Shown in pieces: positions 1 through 12,411 of a DNA stretch of 64,000 nucleotides. The stretch covers positions 3,151,501-3,215,500 of the forward strand of contig CM065175.1 of NCBI GenBank assembly GCA_033026295.1, read 5' to 3'. Source of the DNA: Channa striata (Eukaryota > Chordata > Actinopteri > Anabantiformes > Channidae). The notes beneath the pieces were generated by a model. The model saw only the letters and a program-made list of their open reading frames with translations. It was not told the origin of the DNA and did not search any database. Made by a program: the position numbers and the translations under genes. Position 1 is the first letter of the stretch, and each line of letters starts with the position of its first letter.

Positions 1-737
1 TGAGCATGAGCACAAGCCTCCTCCGTGCATTCTTTTAAACACCTATATGGGGTACGTATCTGGGCTCCATGTGCGGAATATTTATGATTACAATTCTGAT
101 AACGATTACAGTTAGGATTGTGGTTAATTGTGTAAACTCAATCCCATATTATTCAGCTTGTTGGAATGTATCTGTGAGCAGATGTGAGTTTGATCCTAAC
201 TGTACAACCAAACTGATGTTAATGAGCACTGACACTGCTGGGGAACGATAACTGTAAGATCACATTTATTCTTGTGCAAGTGTGATTAATTGCAAGCAAA
301 TCTTGCAACACTCCTCCGGGGTCTCTGGCTACTTTTACTGTAACTCTCCCTTCCTCGTTTAGCTGCTGGGTGCCGTTTGTTTCCCTGTTACCTCCTCTTC
401 CTTCCTGGCTGTAGGCTGTGTGTGAATGTGTGTTTGTGGTGTACCTCAGACATTGCATGTAGCAGCTCAGCTTTGTTTTTAGAGGTTTGGCCTTTGACAT
501 CTGTCATTAGGAACCACAGCACTCGACTGTCTGTCCTGATGAGAGGGAAACACATGACTGAGTGTGGTCTGATGAAACAGAGAGCATAGTGTGATAGATT
601 GCACTTACATAAAGGTGTTGACAAATGAACCTGATTGGACACACTGTACTAATATGTAGACTGACACACTGAGACATGTGACAAATACATGTGACAAGTC
701 TGGTCCTGGCTCCACTTACAGCAGATGTGTAGCTGTG

Positions 738-762
738 AGCACATGTGTGTGTGTGTGTGTGC
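738..762 (+). repeat. (GT)n microsatellite
   Basis: Short GT tract following GAGCACAT. The antisense open frame here (poly His-Thr) is an artefact of it. Confidence 0.8.
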
Positions 763-1928
763 ACAATAACCCATCATAGAAAACACTGTACAGTGTAAAG
801 TGATGACTCTTCAGTTCATCTGTACCAGCAGCAGAATTAACTAAAAGACACAAATTGGGCAACACTTGAAGTTAACATGATTGTCTAACAACCACGATAG
901 CAGTCTACATGAGGTGGAGCATTTAAATATGTAATCAAGTTCAGCATTGTGGGAATGGGTGAAGTGACACTGTACATTAAATTTGTCTTTGGTTGCCCTG
1001 CTTATAGAACTGGCTGCTCACTTGATGATTAATAGAACCTTCTGATTCCTCCACTTAAAGTCCAGCTCCTGTTCTGCTATTTTACAGAAAGTTTAGATCA
1101 CCAGTCCGCCTATGACAGCAGCTCTGGTATACGAAGTGTTGCAGTAACATTTGACAGTGGGACAGCATCATTTTATATATTTTTGTACAGCATTGCAATA
1201 TGGAAAAGTGAGTGATCACTGCTTAAATAAAAAACACTTAACCCTTTGATTCCTTCTTTTTGTGTCTCACCTGAGTTAAGGAAAACTGTAGCAGTAAAAC
1301 CTGTCAGTGTTTGTGAGGTTCTACCTAGTGTCCATTTGATTGATTAATTACCAAATATTTTATTTGTTATGTAAGAATTATTTCTAAAGTTGCAATCTTT
1401 TTCCCCCTTTTCTTTAACTTTTCAAATTTAACTAAAAACATAGTGTAGCAATGTTTTTAGTTTAGTAAACATGAGCAAAAACAACATTTTGCTTATGTCT
1501 GATTCAGACAAAGTCAGACTTTAAGGTAAAAAAGTTGAAAAATGGCTCGTGTACAGCATGGAGTAAGGTTATGGAAGTACAACGATACAGTTTGTAAAAT
1601 GCTTCATTTTTTGGGCTGGCAGGACGGGAGATAACCATGCTCAGCTCGGAAAAGCATTTCACACACACATACACACACAAAGGGTGAGACATCTGCTTAA
1701 ACACTCAGCTCTGGTGGTAAGTGAAAATCAAGAGATGTTTTGATCTGAGGGAAATACTACTGGAGAAGGGAAGAAATGTTAAGTAACTGAAGGAAGACCC
1801 ATTATGAAGGAAAGTCAGGAGTGTCAAAAGGAAACTCCTGGTAGAGGACGATAAAAAGACACTGCAGTGGAAAAAAAATACTGTAGAGGACATGTGTGCT
1901 GCACGTTTCACAGGTTTTTTAATATCAA

Positions 1929-1965
1929 AGGAGACTGGTGGACATCAGGAGACTGGTGGACATCA
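1929..1965 (+). repeat. 18-bp tandem duplication
   Basis: GGAGACTGGTGGACATCA occurs twice head to tail. Confidence 0.85.
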
Positions 1966-3554
1966 GTTAGCAGAACATGATCTGCGTGACGTGCTGCCCT
2001 GTGATTTTCACGCTGTTGCTGTTAATCTACTTATTAACCTCTGCAGTTCTGCTTCTGCAGCCAAAACAAAACCCCTGGGATTGGAGGGTGGAAAGGGAGG
2101 GGAGTGCTCAGAGATGGGAAAGGAGGGAGGGGAGAGTGTTCTCACAATGCCTTAAATCTCATCAAATTCAATTGATATAATTGTTTAATTCTGTCAGGTT
2201 GTTTTTAACTATTCTTGCCTTTTGATTACATTTTCTCAAATGATTTTGGGAGCAGTAGATCAGGAGGACAGGAAAATGCAGCTAGATTTCTTTTAAAGTG
2301 TTTAGTTTGTTCAAAAGCGTAGTTCATATAAAAGCCCAAATCATTTTGCGGTGTGTGTAATTTTTGACTTCATCTGGAACTTCTTGGTGGTTCCTACCCC
2401 CATTAATTTATGATGCTTATGTCTGAATAATTTATTAGGCTCTTCTGCACATGTTGCTTGTTGTATCCATTTTCATGTAGTGTGTATGCTGAAATTAAAA
2501 TAGTAAATCACATGCCTTGCCTTAGTACAATAACAGAACAAAAAAGAACATTGTGGCTTAAAAGCTGTCCACTGGTTGGGCACTATCCATATTTGGCATA
2601 TAACTCTTGTGAGGTTTCCTAGCAGCAGGACAGTGAATGTGGGACTAAATTAAAATAAACTACAATGCTTGTTGATGAAGAAACATGTCACCCAATGTAG
2701 TCGTGTGGCTTGTGAATGTGTTTGCGTTAAGCTAATAAAATATAATCAGTGATGATAAAATGAAAAAGGAGGTGATGAAGTGTCTATTTTAAATGTTAGT
2801 ATTTTAGGAATGACAAGTTTTTAAACTAAATAAAAATCTTTAGGTTCCTTTTAGGAAATTGAAAAACAGATAAGCTGCCTTTTAATCCAAACCGTGGTCC
2901 AAAAGCAGAAAATACACAAATACTACTAAGGAACAGACTGTACTAATACTCTACACAATGTCTCACATCATATTCACAAGCATTCAAACAGAGCGCTCAT
3001 AAAAAACAGATGAGTTCCAGGTCTTTGTTCATGCTGTTGCTGAGCACATGTGCAGATCAGCTTCTCTTTGAGTCACAGTTTTAGTCTTAGTGCAAAACGT
3101 CTTTAGATGAGTAACTGTCTGATTTGAAAGTTCCAAAGAATCATTTCTTCTTTTCCACATATTACTGTATTCCATGTTGTGTTGTTTTTGTGTCACAGTG
3201 CTTGTTGCACTGCAAAAATGTTGCTTTAAAGTGACTTGAAGAAGACAGATTCACTGAAGAGGTACAATCTAAAGACATCATCTACTGGGAACTTTTCCCA
3301 CCTAATTTGGATGTTATGATGCCATCCTTTGTCCTTTCCTATCACTTTATGTGGGTTAGTAGATCCTGTTAATCCAACAGCATCAGATAATGATGCTTTT
3401 TGTTCTCTGTTGTGTTTTTATTATATCACAAGTACCCTTTGGCATTACTATTAGATGCTTCAGGAGCTCCAATATTTAATGCCATGGGCGTCTAACAACG
3501 ACATCTGATATTGATGCTGCAGGTACACTCGGTACACACAGGTAAGAATATGTT

Positions 3555-3771
3555 AGGGGGCAGCTGTACCTCATTTGTTAAGGCAAGTCGTCCATTGACC
3601 ACAGGGTCAGTGGTTCAATCCCCAGTCCCTGCCTGTCAAAGTGTCCTTGGGCAAGACACTGAACCCCCAGTGGTGATGAGCACCCTGTGTGGCAGCCATC
3701 ACCACTATGTATGTACCAAACTACTCTGTAAGTTGCTTTGGATAGAAGTGTCTGCTAAATATAAATGTAAT
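3555..3771 (+). mobile_element. tRNA-derived SINE with GCTTTGGATA tail
   Basis: The head resembles a tRNA promoter, with B box GGTTCAATCCC at 3612-3622. The body has GTGTCCTTGGGCAAGACACT. The 3' end TTGCTTTGGATAGAAGTGTC then TGCTAAATATAAATGTAAT is the common fish SINE tail. Confidence 0.75.
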
Positions 3772-3826
3772 AACCACTTGTCTTGCAGTAGGTAAAACCC
3801 AAGTTTCCTGTGAAGAAGTTGTGTAT

Positions 3827-3866
3827 CTTGTTGTACCATGCACAGGGTTGTGCATGGTGCAACAAG
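3827..3866. repeat. 40-nt hairpin with 18-bp stem
   Basis: CTTGTTGTACCATGCACA (3827-3844) pairs with TTGTGCATGGTGCAACAAG (3848-3866), with one G-U pair and a tiny loop. It lies ~55 nt after a SINE. Confidence 0.8.
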
Positions 3867-4812
3867 TATGTGAAGAAACAACGCTTTGACAGGGTTGTCC
3901 ACCTCACACCAAAACGTTTTTACTTCATATACTACATAATTGCTTTAGCCGTCCAATATTGTGAAGCTTTACGGTTTTTATTGAACTACACTGAAAGCTC
4001 ACTACACTCAAAAAGAACTGGACAAAGTGTCATTTTTTGATGAGAATGGGCTGGTTAGCACAGTATTTGGTTATAAAGTGCAAAGTTAAAGTTAAAATAG
4101 AGTACCAACATGAATAAAGTTACCCTGACTCTTGGTGTGAAACAAAAGAATAAATGTCCTTAATGTTCTTTCTTCCACCCAACCACTCTGACATTATCTA
4201 GTGAAAATGAAGTGTGAAGTGAAACATTTTGTCTTCTTAAGTTAGATAACTAATGCAACAAGTACATCAACTAATGAAGCCACAAAGTTTGTGTATCCCT
4301 TCCTGGGGAAAGCATGCTTTTGGCAGCATGCTTTTCAAATCTTTTAAAATAGAGCCACTGTTGTAGCAGGTGTCTTAAAAGGTGTTATAATGCACTCATA
4401 AATACTAAATAACAGAATCTGGTTGGCAAAATGGTTATGAAACTCCAAAGTATGGAAGCACAAAACCCGGATATAGGAATTTATATATTTTGAGTAATGG
4501 ATCAGATTAAAAGTAATTTAATACCACAGCTTTCATCAAATAGGTGTATAATTGTAAACTCCTTAAATACTTCCCACTGAAATTACAATATTCAACATTT
4601 TTTACGTATTTTCTAACACAAATAGACTCTACGCCTCCAGTGATACAGTACTGCAGCAGCAAGGAATCAAAGCTCATTTTTTTGACCAATCAGACGACTA
4701 TGTTAGTATTTGCATTAGTTGCACACTGTAGCTTTAAATTCAGTTTGATAAAAATAAACACAGCGTTTAGTTAAGTCAACCATCCCATCCTTTCTTACTC
4801 AAATGACTACAT

Positions 4813-5007
4813 CAGGGGTGGGCAACCCGTGCTCCTCGAGAGCCGCAGCCCTCTTTGTTTTCCAACTATCCCTGCCCCACCCACCGCTGATTACCTGGAT
4901 CAGGTGAGCTCAGCCAATCAGAAGCTGGAGAAGCAGTGTGTAGGGCAGGGATAGTGGTAAAACGAGCAGGGCTGCGGCCCTCGAGGAGCACGGGTTGCCC
5001 ACCCCTG
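4813..5007. mobile_element. hAT-like MITE (195 bp) with ~40-bp terminal inverted repeats
   Basis: Starts CAGGGGTGGGCAACCCGTGC and ends with its inverse; the ~40-bp arms differ at about one position. CAGGGGTG ends are typical of Charlie-type hAT elements. The flanking 8-mers GACTACAT and GATCACAA agree at 5 of 8 positions, a plausible decayed 8-bp target duplication. Confidence 0.85.
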
Positions 5008-7058
5008 GATCACAACTCTCTCTCTCCTTGTTACTATGGAAACTAGAAGTGTTTCACTGTAATATGTTACTGTCGGCTATAAAAGCCTGTTTATGTTTGT
5101 ATTTTACAAGAAGTAAGACCCCTAACTGCCCTTTTGCAGCTTTTAGTTAAATTTACTGTGATTTCAACAAATTACCACAAGCATAGGTGATAATAAAACC
5201 ACTGGCCCTCGGGTGGGTAGTGGGTTTTCTACTGAACTATGACCATAACTGTGACAACAACAAATAGCTAAACACTGCTTGAATTTGCCTGTTTTCCTGA
5301 TCTAACTAAAGGGTCTAAGGACAGAGAATGATGTTTGTTCTATAGATCAAAGAGGCCAATGAGCTAATCTGTGATTTGTGATAATGGGCTACACTGCAAA
5401 AAAACTGTGGTTTGTTTGAAAGATCCAATCAGCACTTAGTGGTCAGTGTTTGTCAGGGTGATGTATAAAATCATCTGTGGTTCTAACAAGAGTTCCTCTC
5501 TGTTCCTGTCCAGCTGAATTAGTCCAACCTTATATCTGGCTTCTCCCTTCTGCAACTTTCACGATCTTGAGACCCGGCTTTAAAAGCCTCTTTAAGAAGT
5601 AGTCTCAGGGTTAGGGTAATTTTTATTATGGGGAGCACTGGAAGGTGAGCTTTTCACACAGTGTCAGAGTCTAGAACTTGCTTCATGGACTCTCTACTTG
5701 TTTTCCATCTGGACACAACCTGTCAACCCTTAGATTCTGTGACTGTACTGTTTATTAATAATAGTAACTTTATTGAAGATTAGATGACATTTAATGACCG
5801 ATTTATGCAGAAAAGCAGGAAATTGCAAATAGTGCATTTACTTTTTCTTGCAACTGTACTTTGTGTTTTTTACTATTTTTATTTAAATTTCACGATTACC
5901 ACTATTTACCGTTATTGTGACAAGTGGTGCATGTTTCAAAAACCCCAATCGTCAATATTTTTACTGGTTGTTAACCTGCAATATGCACCTTACCCTGATG
6001 GAACAGGACCGGGATAAGATAATACAAATGGTGTGCCAAAGTAGTTATCCAAACAACAGCAGTAAACACATTTGTAAGGGCCCTCTCCATGTTGGGCCCT
6101 CAGACCAGCTCCTTTCGTTTGATATACCGCTTTAAGAAAAGAGATATTTTAGTCACACGCTACAAATAGACCAAATACATATAATCAGATACAAATAGAA
6201 TATAGATAACAATAGACTTCCTACTATTTTTTACTAACAACTTACCTTTATTAGTTATTAGTAATAACTCCTGAAATTTGAAAGTGGTGAGGCCTTTCTT
6301 GGAGGCACTGTGCACAGTGTTTCTCATAAAGAAGAAACAGATGGATGGAAGGGGGACACACAGGCAGGATATAGTGAGGAAGTACTTAAAATAATTCAAC
6401 ATTGGACAGGCTGGACAACACTAAATGAATGTGACAAAAGACACAAAAGTAAAGTCCAGACAGAGGGCCAGGGAAGGAAGTTAATATCATTTCATCTGCT
6501 TTGTTATTGTAATTTTACATTCATCTCACACATTTTCTCTGTGGTAGTTCTGCCAGATTTCTGTTGCGGAAGGGACCTCCCAACAGGAAGACAGAATGCA
6601 TTTCCCCTGTTGACCAGTGTTGCCAGTAGGATAGTGCTTGTTTGTGCTTTGGGTGGGTAATTTCTTGCTAATGATACACAACAGGCTGGGAGGTCCATGG
6701 AGACACAGGGGTGTTGTTAATTGGTTTGGGTATATTTCTTAAAAAGACCACTGAAGGAAATGGTTCAGCATTTCGTTCCAGTCACACGCTGTGCTTTATT
6801 TTTTCTTATTTACTTGTAAACATACTTCCCACTTGGCTGAGCGTAATGATGTATGTAATCATGAGTAAACAATTTGTGTAAAAACAGGAAGTTATTTGCT
6901 TTTGCAGTTTCATTCAGTGCCCCTTTGACAGTGCATCAGTACTTATTTCTTCCTTCAGCCTCATCGTTCCACTGTGGCTGTAAAACAGATGCATAATAAT
7001 CCGTTTCATCCGAACTGGGGTGGTTCAGTGTCACTTTTGGTCAAGTGTTTTATGGATG
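5008..7058. other. Intergenic, nothing recognised
   Basis: No coding similarity. The 116-codon frame at 6310-6660 has no recognisable motif. A short inverted GGACCTCCCA motif occurs near 6571 and 6690. Confidence 0.45.
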
Positions 7059-7385
7059 AGCGACTGTGGCGCAGTTGGTAGCGTGGTCATCCACAATCCT
7101 ACAGTTGTTGGTTTGATCCCCGGCTCCTCTCGTCACATGTCACTGAATCCCCACTTAGTTGCTCCCGGTGAGCATCAGCCAGGAGCAACTCCCCCATCTG
7201 TGTTTGAATATGTCTGTCCAAAATGTTCACCAGAACAGATGTTTGAAAATTGTATTCTGGTTTCCTGGTCTGGATCTGATCTCCAGTCATAGTGTTATGT
7301 GCGAATGGGTAGATAAGAAGCAGTCTAAAGTGCTTTGAGTACCAACAGGTAGAAAAGCGTTATATAAGTGCAGACCATTTGTCAT
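7059..7385 (+). mobile_element. tRNA-derived SINE (AGTACC-GGTAGAAAAGCG tail family) with internal insert
   Basis: Head GACTGTGGCGCAGTTGGTAG is the A-box region, with B box GGTTTGATCCC at 7110-7120. The tail is AAAGTGCTTTGAGTACCAAC then GGTAGAAAAGCGTTATATAA. An ~86-nt foreign block (7214-7299) interrupts the region before the tail. The same block recurs at 11414-11500. Confidence 0.8.
7214..7299 (+). repeat. 86-nt interspersed block, copy 1 (inside a SINE)
   Basis: Begins CTGTCCAAAATGTTCACCAG and ends CCAGTCATAGTGTTATG. It interrupts the SINE at 7059-7385. About 85% identical by eye to 11414-11500. Confidence 0.75.
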
Positions 7386-8120
7386 GTCTTCCAAATTGTC
7401 TGTGAATATATGGTGTGTGTGTGAGCACAAGAGAGACAGAGAGAGACAGTTAGAGCAGCAGCAGCGAGACAGTGAACACACTACATACACACTACATTTG
7501 CTAAAAAGATGCTTAGGCGGGGGAGCATAACTAACCAGTTAATGTGAATTCTGGACAGTCTAGACTTTGTGAACACACATTTTGCTATTCTCCAAATAAA
7601 GGTTGTGTTGACTTTTTACTTACATGTAAATGATAAATAACAAATATGTTGATAGTGAACATATAATAAATATGTTCTCAGAAGACCTAGTTTAATGTTT
7701 TAGGGTTTGGGGGTTTTATACTCAAATATTTGATTCTGCAGGGTTATTTAACTTTGTTAAGACTCACAGTAGTTGTGGTCTGACTTAATAGAAAAAAATC
7801 AGCATCTTCAGACACAATGTAATAATTAATTTGTTACACAAAGCCATAGTCTCACTTATTTATGGCATAATTTTTTACAATAAGTTTTAAAAAAAGTTCC
7901 ATTTGTCCCATTTGTTTTTTAGGTTCTTTTTATCTAGTTTTAGGAAAACCCAATCATGTTTGAGGTCATATTTATAGGGAAATAGAGAAACATCTGCACA
8001 AATCTTAAATGCCACTATAGGAGTCAAGTGTCCAACTATCTTTGCAAGTTAAAATTTAGACATTATGTTAAAGCAGCTCTATTTCACACATGTATTCTAA
8101 TTAAACAAATTAACATACAG

Positions 8121-8336
8121 TAGTAGTGTGGTTGTCCACCAATCCTATAGTTGTTGGTTTGATCCTCAGCTTTTGCGTTCACATGTCGAAGGGTCCTTGA
8201 GCAAGAACCCTAACTTAGTTGCTCCTGGCGAGTGTTGGCCAGCTCCATAGCAGCTCTCCTTTCGGTGTAAGTTTGTGTGTGTTATTGTGAGTGCAAATGG
8301 GTAAATAACAAGAAGTGTAAAGTGCTTTGGGTATCA
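8121..8336 (+). mobile_element. tRNA-derived SINE, same family, truncated ends
   Basis: Lacks the first ~20 nt. Contains TCCTATAGTTGTTGGTTTGA (B-box region), GTCCTTGAGCAAGAACCCTA and AAAGTGCTTTGGGTA. The last segment of the tail is missing. Confidence 0.7.
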
Positions 8337-8591
8337 GTCCCTCTTGTCTTGGTGACAGAGAGCCTCCATCTTCTCTGGCAATAAGCTGTGACAGTGGTCA
8401 AGGGGTTAGTGGAGATCATCACTGGCTTTAAGCAGAAAGGACAAACCAAAACTTAGTTAATTCTGTGTACATAACTATCAGCTAACTGCTATCACACCAC
8501 AGTGGAATCTGAGCAGAGGAAGGCAGGGCCCCAACACACTTCTTCTATGTTCTGCAAAATAAGCAGCCATGTACTGTACTTGTGAGATTTA

Positions 8592-9390
8592 CCTCTGGAT
8601 GCAGTCCTGTACCTCCTCATTCCACCACCAAGTATCTTTATCTTCTTTCCTCCTTCCATATGACATACCAAGCACCTTCCTACCCGTTTCCCTGATTACC
8701 TCTGCTGTAGTTTCCCAGTCATCTGGAAGCTCTTCCTGACCACCCAAAGCCTGTCTCAACTTCTGCCTAAATTCCTGACAAATTTCTTCATTCTTTAGCT
8801 TCTAGCAACTAGTCTCTCTCCTCTGAGGATACTCTCTATGACCTCATCAAACTCACTACCGAATCTCTCCTTCTCTTCTAACTCACACCCAACTTGTGGA
8901 GCATACCCACTGACTACATTCACCATCACCCCTTCGATTTCTAGCTTTAGGCTCATCACCCTGTCTGAGACTGTTTTCACCTCTAGAACAGTGTTCACAA
9001 ACTCCCCCTTCAGGATCACTCCTACTCCGTTTCTCTTCCTATCCACACCATGGCAGAACATGTCATTGTGCCAACGTTAAGAGTGCCTACTCTCAGATCT
9101 AAGCTCCTGCCTTTCCTCTTATCTCTCTGTCCACGAACCCTTCTGCCTCCTCTCCTTCTTCGACCAACAGTAGTCCAATTTCCACCGGCACCCTGTAGGT
9201 TAACAGCACCGATGGCGGTCGTTGTTGACTTGTTGTTGGCTTTGACTGATCCGGTATGAAATTGCTATGGATGACTCTGGATGATGGTTGTACTTGGCAA
9301 GTTTTACTCCGGATGCCCTTCCTGATGCAACCCTCTCTATTTAACCGGAGTGGGGACCGGCACAGAAGTCACTGGCTTGCAACCCCTGTG
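8592..9390 (-). mobile_element. RTE-clade LINE fragment with internal deletion
   Basis: The right part (9390-9050) is 5' untranslated RTE sequence. From ~9060 down it encodes FCHGVDRKRNGVGVILKGEF and VVSGYAPQVGCELEEKERFG, as in the copy at 20.3 kb. At ~8810 it jumps from GERLV directly to the LKNEEICQEFRQKLRQALGG linker, a deletion of roughly 400 nt, and stops at 8592. No RT is present. Confidence 0.8.
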
Positions 9391-10195
9391 ACTAGATTAC
9401 TTAAAGAATATGTATATGTTAAAATAAGAAATGGTCAAATCTGTATTAAAACAATAGTTAGCATGTCACATAAACACGGAAAGACTTTTTACTTGCTCTA
9501 ACCATTTGTCTTGCCCATTCTGCCCACAAACTGTTTTTTAACATCCTTACTAAACTCGTAGTTCTAGGTCTGTAAAATGTTTTCTAGTGTGTATCTAAAA
9601 CTAGAATGAAGCTTCTGCAGACTGAGTTCATCATAGGCACTGGATATTTACCAAAGATAAAGTCTTTCTAGCAAGTCCCTACTAAAAAGGCTTCAACTTT
9701 TCATATCCATTTAAAACGACTAATTAAGTAGCTTGTCTTCAGAAGAACATTTTAAGACTGTGGTTTATTCCCCATGAACAAGTGATTCTGAGAAAAGATA
9801 TCTATCAATCTAGTTTTCAAGTTTAGAGAAAATGATTTCAACTATGTTGCACCATCTTCAGAGAAAATGAAGTGTTTTGGCTGTGGATCAGAGCACTGTT
9901 TCATCCATTATTGTCCAGAATAATGACCTGCTGGGCCAAAGCAGACTGAGGCTACAGCAGAGAGATCTAAGCAGGAGTAGGCACAGACATCTGAACAAAC
10001 TGAGAGAGGTCGCTAGTGCTGAATAATGAATGTCTCACTCCTACTAGTGAGATGGAGGACAGTATCAGGAGTGCTTCAGATAAGTCCTAAAGGGCCAGGA
10101 GAGAAGTTTTTCTCTGATCAGGGGGTTAAGTGGTTAGAGATATCTTTTGAAAAACAAAAAGCAGTTAAGAGATAATTTATTTTATTTTTAGCCCT

Positions 10196-10275
10196 GATAT
10201 AGTCTGGAGACCTGTCCAGGGTGTAGCCCACCTCTCACCCAATGACAGCTGGGATAGACTCCACCTGTAGGTGCA
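10196..10275 (+). mobile_element. 3' fragment of the same common SINE-like repeat
   Basis: TGGAGACCTGTCCAGGGTGT, then CTCACCCAATGACAGCTGGG and ATAGACTCCA are the conserved 3' half of the repeat whose head is at 46121. Confidence 0.7.
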
Positions 10276-10278
10276 GAC

Positions 10279-10316
10279 TTTATTTATTTATTTATTTTTA
10301 TTATTATTTTTCTTTT
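10279..10316 (+). repeat. (TTTA)n and T-rich microsatellite
   Basis: Tandem TTTA units grading into TTATTATT, placed right after a SINE 3' fragment; probably the tail of that repeat. Confidence 0.75.
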
Positions 10317-11413
10317 TTGTAATCTTAATTGCCAGACCTCCACCTCAAAGGGCTCTGGTCAGAGAGCGCTTTCAAAATATGAACCCTGTGGATGTCCCTC
10401 CAGACTTTTCCTTTGGCCTACAGTGTAAAAATGGTCAGAAGAAGGTGACTGTAGCTGTAGATAATACTACAATCTTGATGTGTACTTTCAGTTTTTACAG
10501 TACATGTTGTATTATTTGCTTCAATGTAGCTAGCTCAAATGTAGCTTCCAAATCCAGTTCCTATTAAGATGTTTGTTTGTTTATAGTTAAATTAGACAAT
10601 TCAACTTCAGTGGACTGCCAGTGTTTTATCATGGACATGAAATGTGTGATACCTTCTACAGAAAGGGAGACAGGTTTATAATCTGTGTACTGGCACACAA
10701 CATCTGGCGCTAGAGTTGAACCCTGGTCTGCACTGGGAAAGTCCTGTATTTTGTCGTACCATACACCCTACAGACCTCCCTATGAGACTTTTTCACTTTA
10801 AAGTCTATGTCATGGCTTTAAATGTCCAATACTGATGTGTCGGGGTTTCCACTGACATTCACCGAAAGCTTTTAACTAAATGATAAAGGACTTAAAACAA
10901 TTCACCAGCTGGTTTGACAGATTGTGAACTTCTCTTTAAGAATGTGCTTATTGTTTTGGTTTCTGTAGAATCTACATTAAAAGATTCAGTTAAGTGTTTC
11001 TGTGACTAAGGTTACTACTTACACCCCTTCTGCAAAGCTCTGGCTCTTGGTAGACTTTGCATACAAGCACTAAAACAGGGAGGGAGTTCTACTCACAAAG
11101 CGAGTCTGCACCCGATGCTGCAGTCACTGTGTTGTGTCTGTGTGTGGATAACTTCAGTCTGATTAATATCTGACAACCACAAAGCACGAGCAAACACCCA
11201 CATACTGTACACTCTCACACATGAACATCTACACCTACATAGCTTCATCTTATCAGTGTTTCCTGTCTGCTTCTCAAAAGCAACACACAGCTGTTGTTTA
11301 GCCTGTAGGACCTGTACTGGATTTACTCATCCTCCTGTCATTGTCAGTACTTTGTTGACGTTGTGGTCGCTTCTTGTGTTCCAGTGAAGTTGTCAGCTGC
11401 ATTAGAGCTGCAG

Positions 11414-11500
11414 TCTGTCCAAAATCTTCACCAGAACTGACATTTAAAAATTTTATTCTGTATTTCTGGTCTAGATCTGATGTCCAGTCATAGTGTTATG
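11414..11500 (+). repeat. 86-nt interspersed block, copy 2
   Basis: Begins TCTGTCCAAAATCTTCACCA and ends GTCCAGTCATAGTGTTATG. No SINE sequence flanks it here, so the block may be a mobile unit in its own right. It is followed at once by the pyrimidine-rich tract at 11501-12080. Confidence 0.7.
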
Positions 11501-12080
11501 TATTATTTTGTCCAGGATTGTATCTTCTTAGTCCCGCTTCCTGTTTTGCCTTTTGGTCTTTTTGTTTTCTTTTTCTTTCCTCTTAGTTTCAATTGATTTA
11601 ACCAGTTTTTCTATTTAATTAAACTCAGTTCTCCCCTATAAACTCAGGTTAGTTTTTTGACTCTCTGTTGATTTTTGTAGTTTTTTCATTCATCTCTGTT
11701 AGATTTCTCTGTTTAAGCACAAGTTTGGTTATCTGTTTTGTCTGTGTTACTTGGTCCCCTTTTTTAAATTTGGTTTGGTCCTATGTTCATCACTGTTAAT
11801 TAGCTTTGGTTAGTATTAAGTTTGGCTCTTTGTTTTTCCCTTGTTCAACATGTTTTAGTTATTCACCTTTTCATTTAGTATTTTCTAACCCTTGTCTATC
11901 TCTGTCTAAAGGTCTCGTTTAGGATTTAATTTATTCCTGTCTTTGCCCTGCCTGTGCCCATTTGGTTTAATTATCACTAGTGTTTAGTTATAGTCTTTCC
12001 TATCATTTCAGTTCTCATTATTTGTACCACTTCGCTGTTTGTAAAGTATTAAAGCGTTCTCTCGTCATCCATTTGGCTGA
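11501..12080 (+). repeat. Pyrimidine-rich tract, possibly an LTR fragment
   Basis: About 580 nt, T- and C-rich on the + strand, with TGTCCAGGATTG near the left, CCCCTATAAACTCAGG in the middle and AGTATTAAAGCGTTCTCTCG near the right. The general look resembles the two Gypsy-like solo LTRs in this window, but I could not find a matching end or a target duplication. Confidence 0.25.
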
Positions 12081-12305
12081 AATTTTCCTTCAAATAAGAA
12101 GCAAATAGTACACCAAAAAGCCCTGTCTCAATATATCAAATATTTTTTACGTTCAAAAGTAATTGGCATTGGCAGCATTTTAGGGTTGAAGGTCTATACA
12201 ATGTTTGTCCCATAAACGTTTGTAATATTTTTTTATACATATATATTTATATTTTTGTATAAATGGTATGAAGTCGTGCCTTGTTAGGTTTTAACGGACA
12301 TGGTT

Positions 12306-12411
12306 GGGGCGACTGTGCCGCAGTTGGTAGTGCGGTCGTCCTCCAATCCTACAGTTGTTGGTTCAATCCCCAGCTCCTCTGGTCACATGTCAAGTGTAGA
12401 CCATTTATCAT
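12306..12411 (+). mobile_element. tRNA-derived SINE, same family, with internal deletion
   Basis: Complete head with A and B boxes (CCGCAGTTGGTAG; GGTTCAATCCC), then a jump from TCACATGTCAAG straight to the terminal TGTAGACCATTTATCA. About 150 nt of the body is missing. Confidence 0.75.

Larger units (their letters stand above)
1..3554. other. Intergenic, no gene recognised
   Basis: AT-rich DNA with short spurious frames. Apart from the small repeats listed, I see no exon, RNA gene or transposon coding sequence. The stretch 3431-3530 has distant similarity to 14391-14490. Confidence 0.5.
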
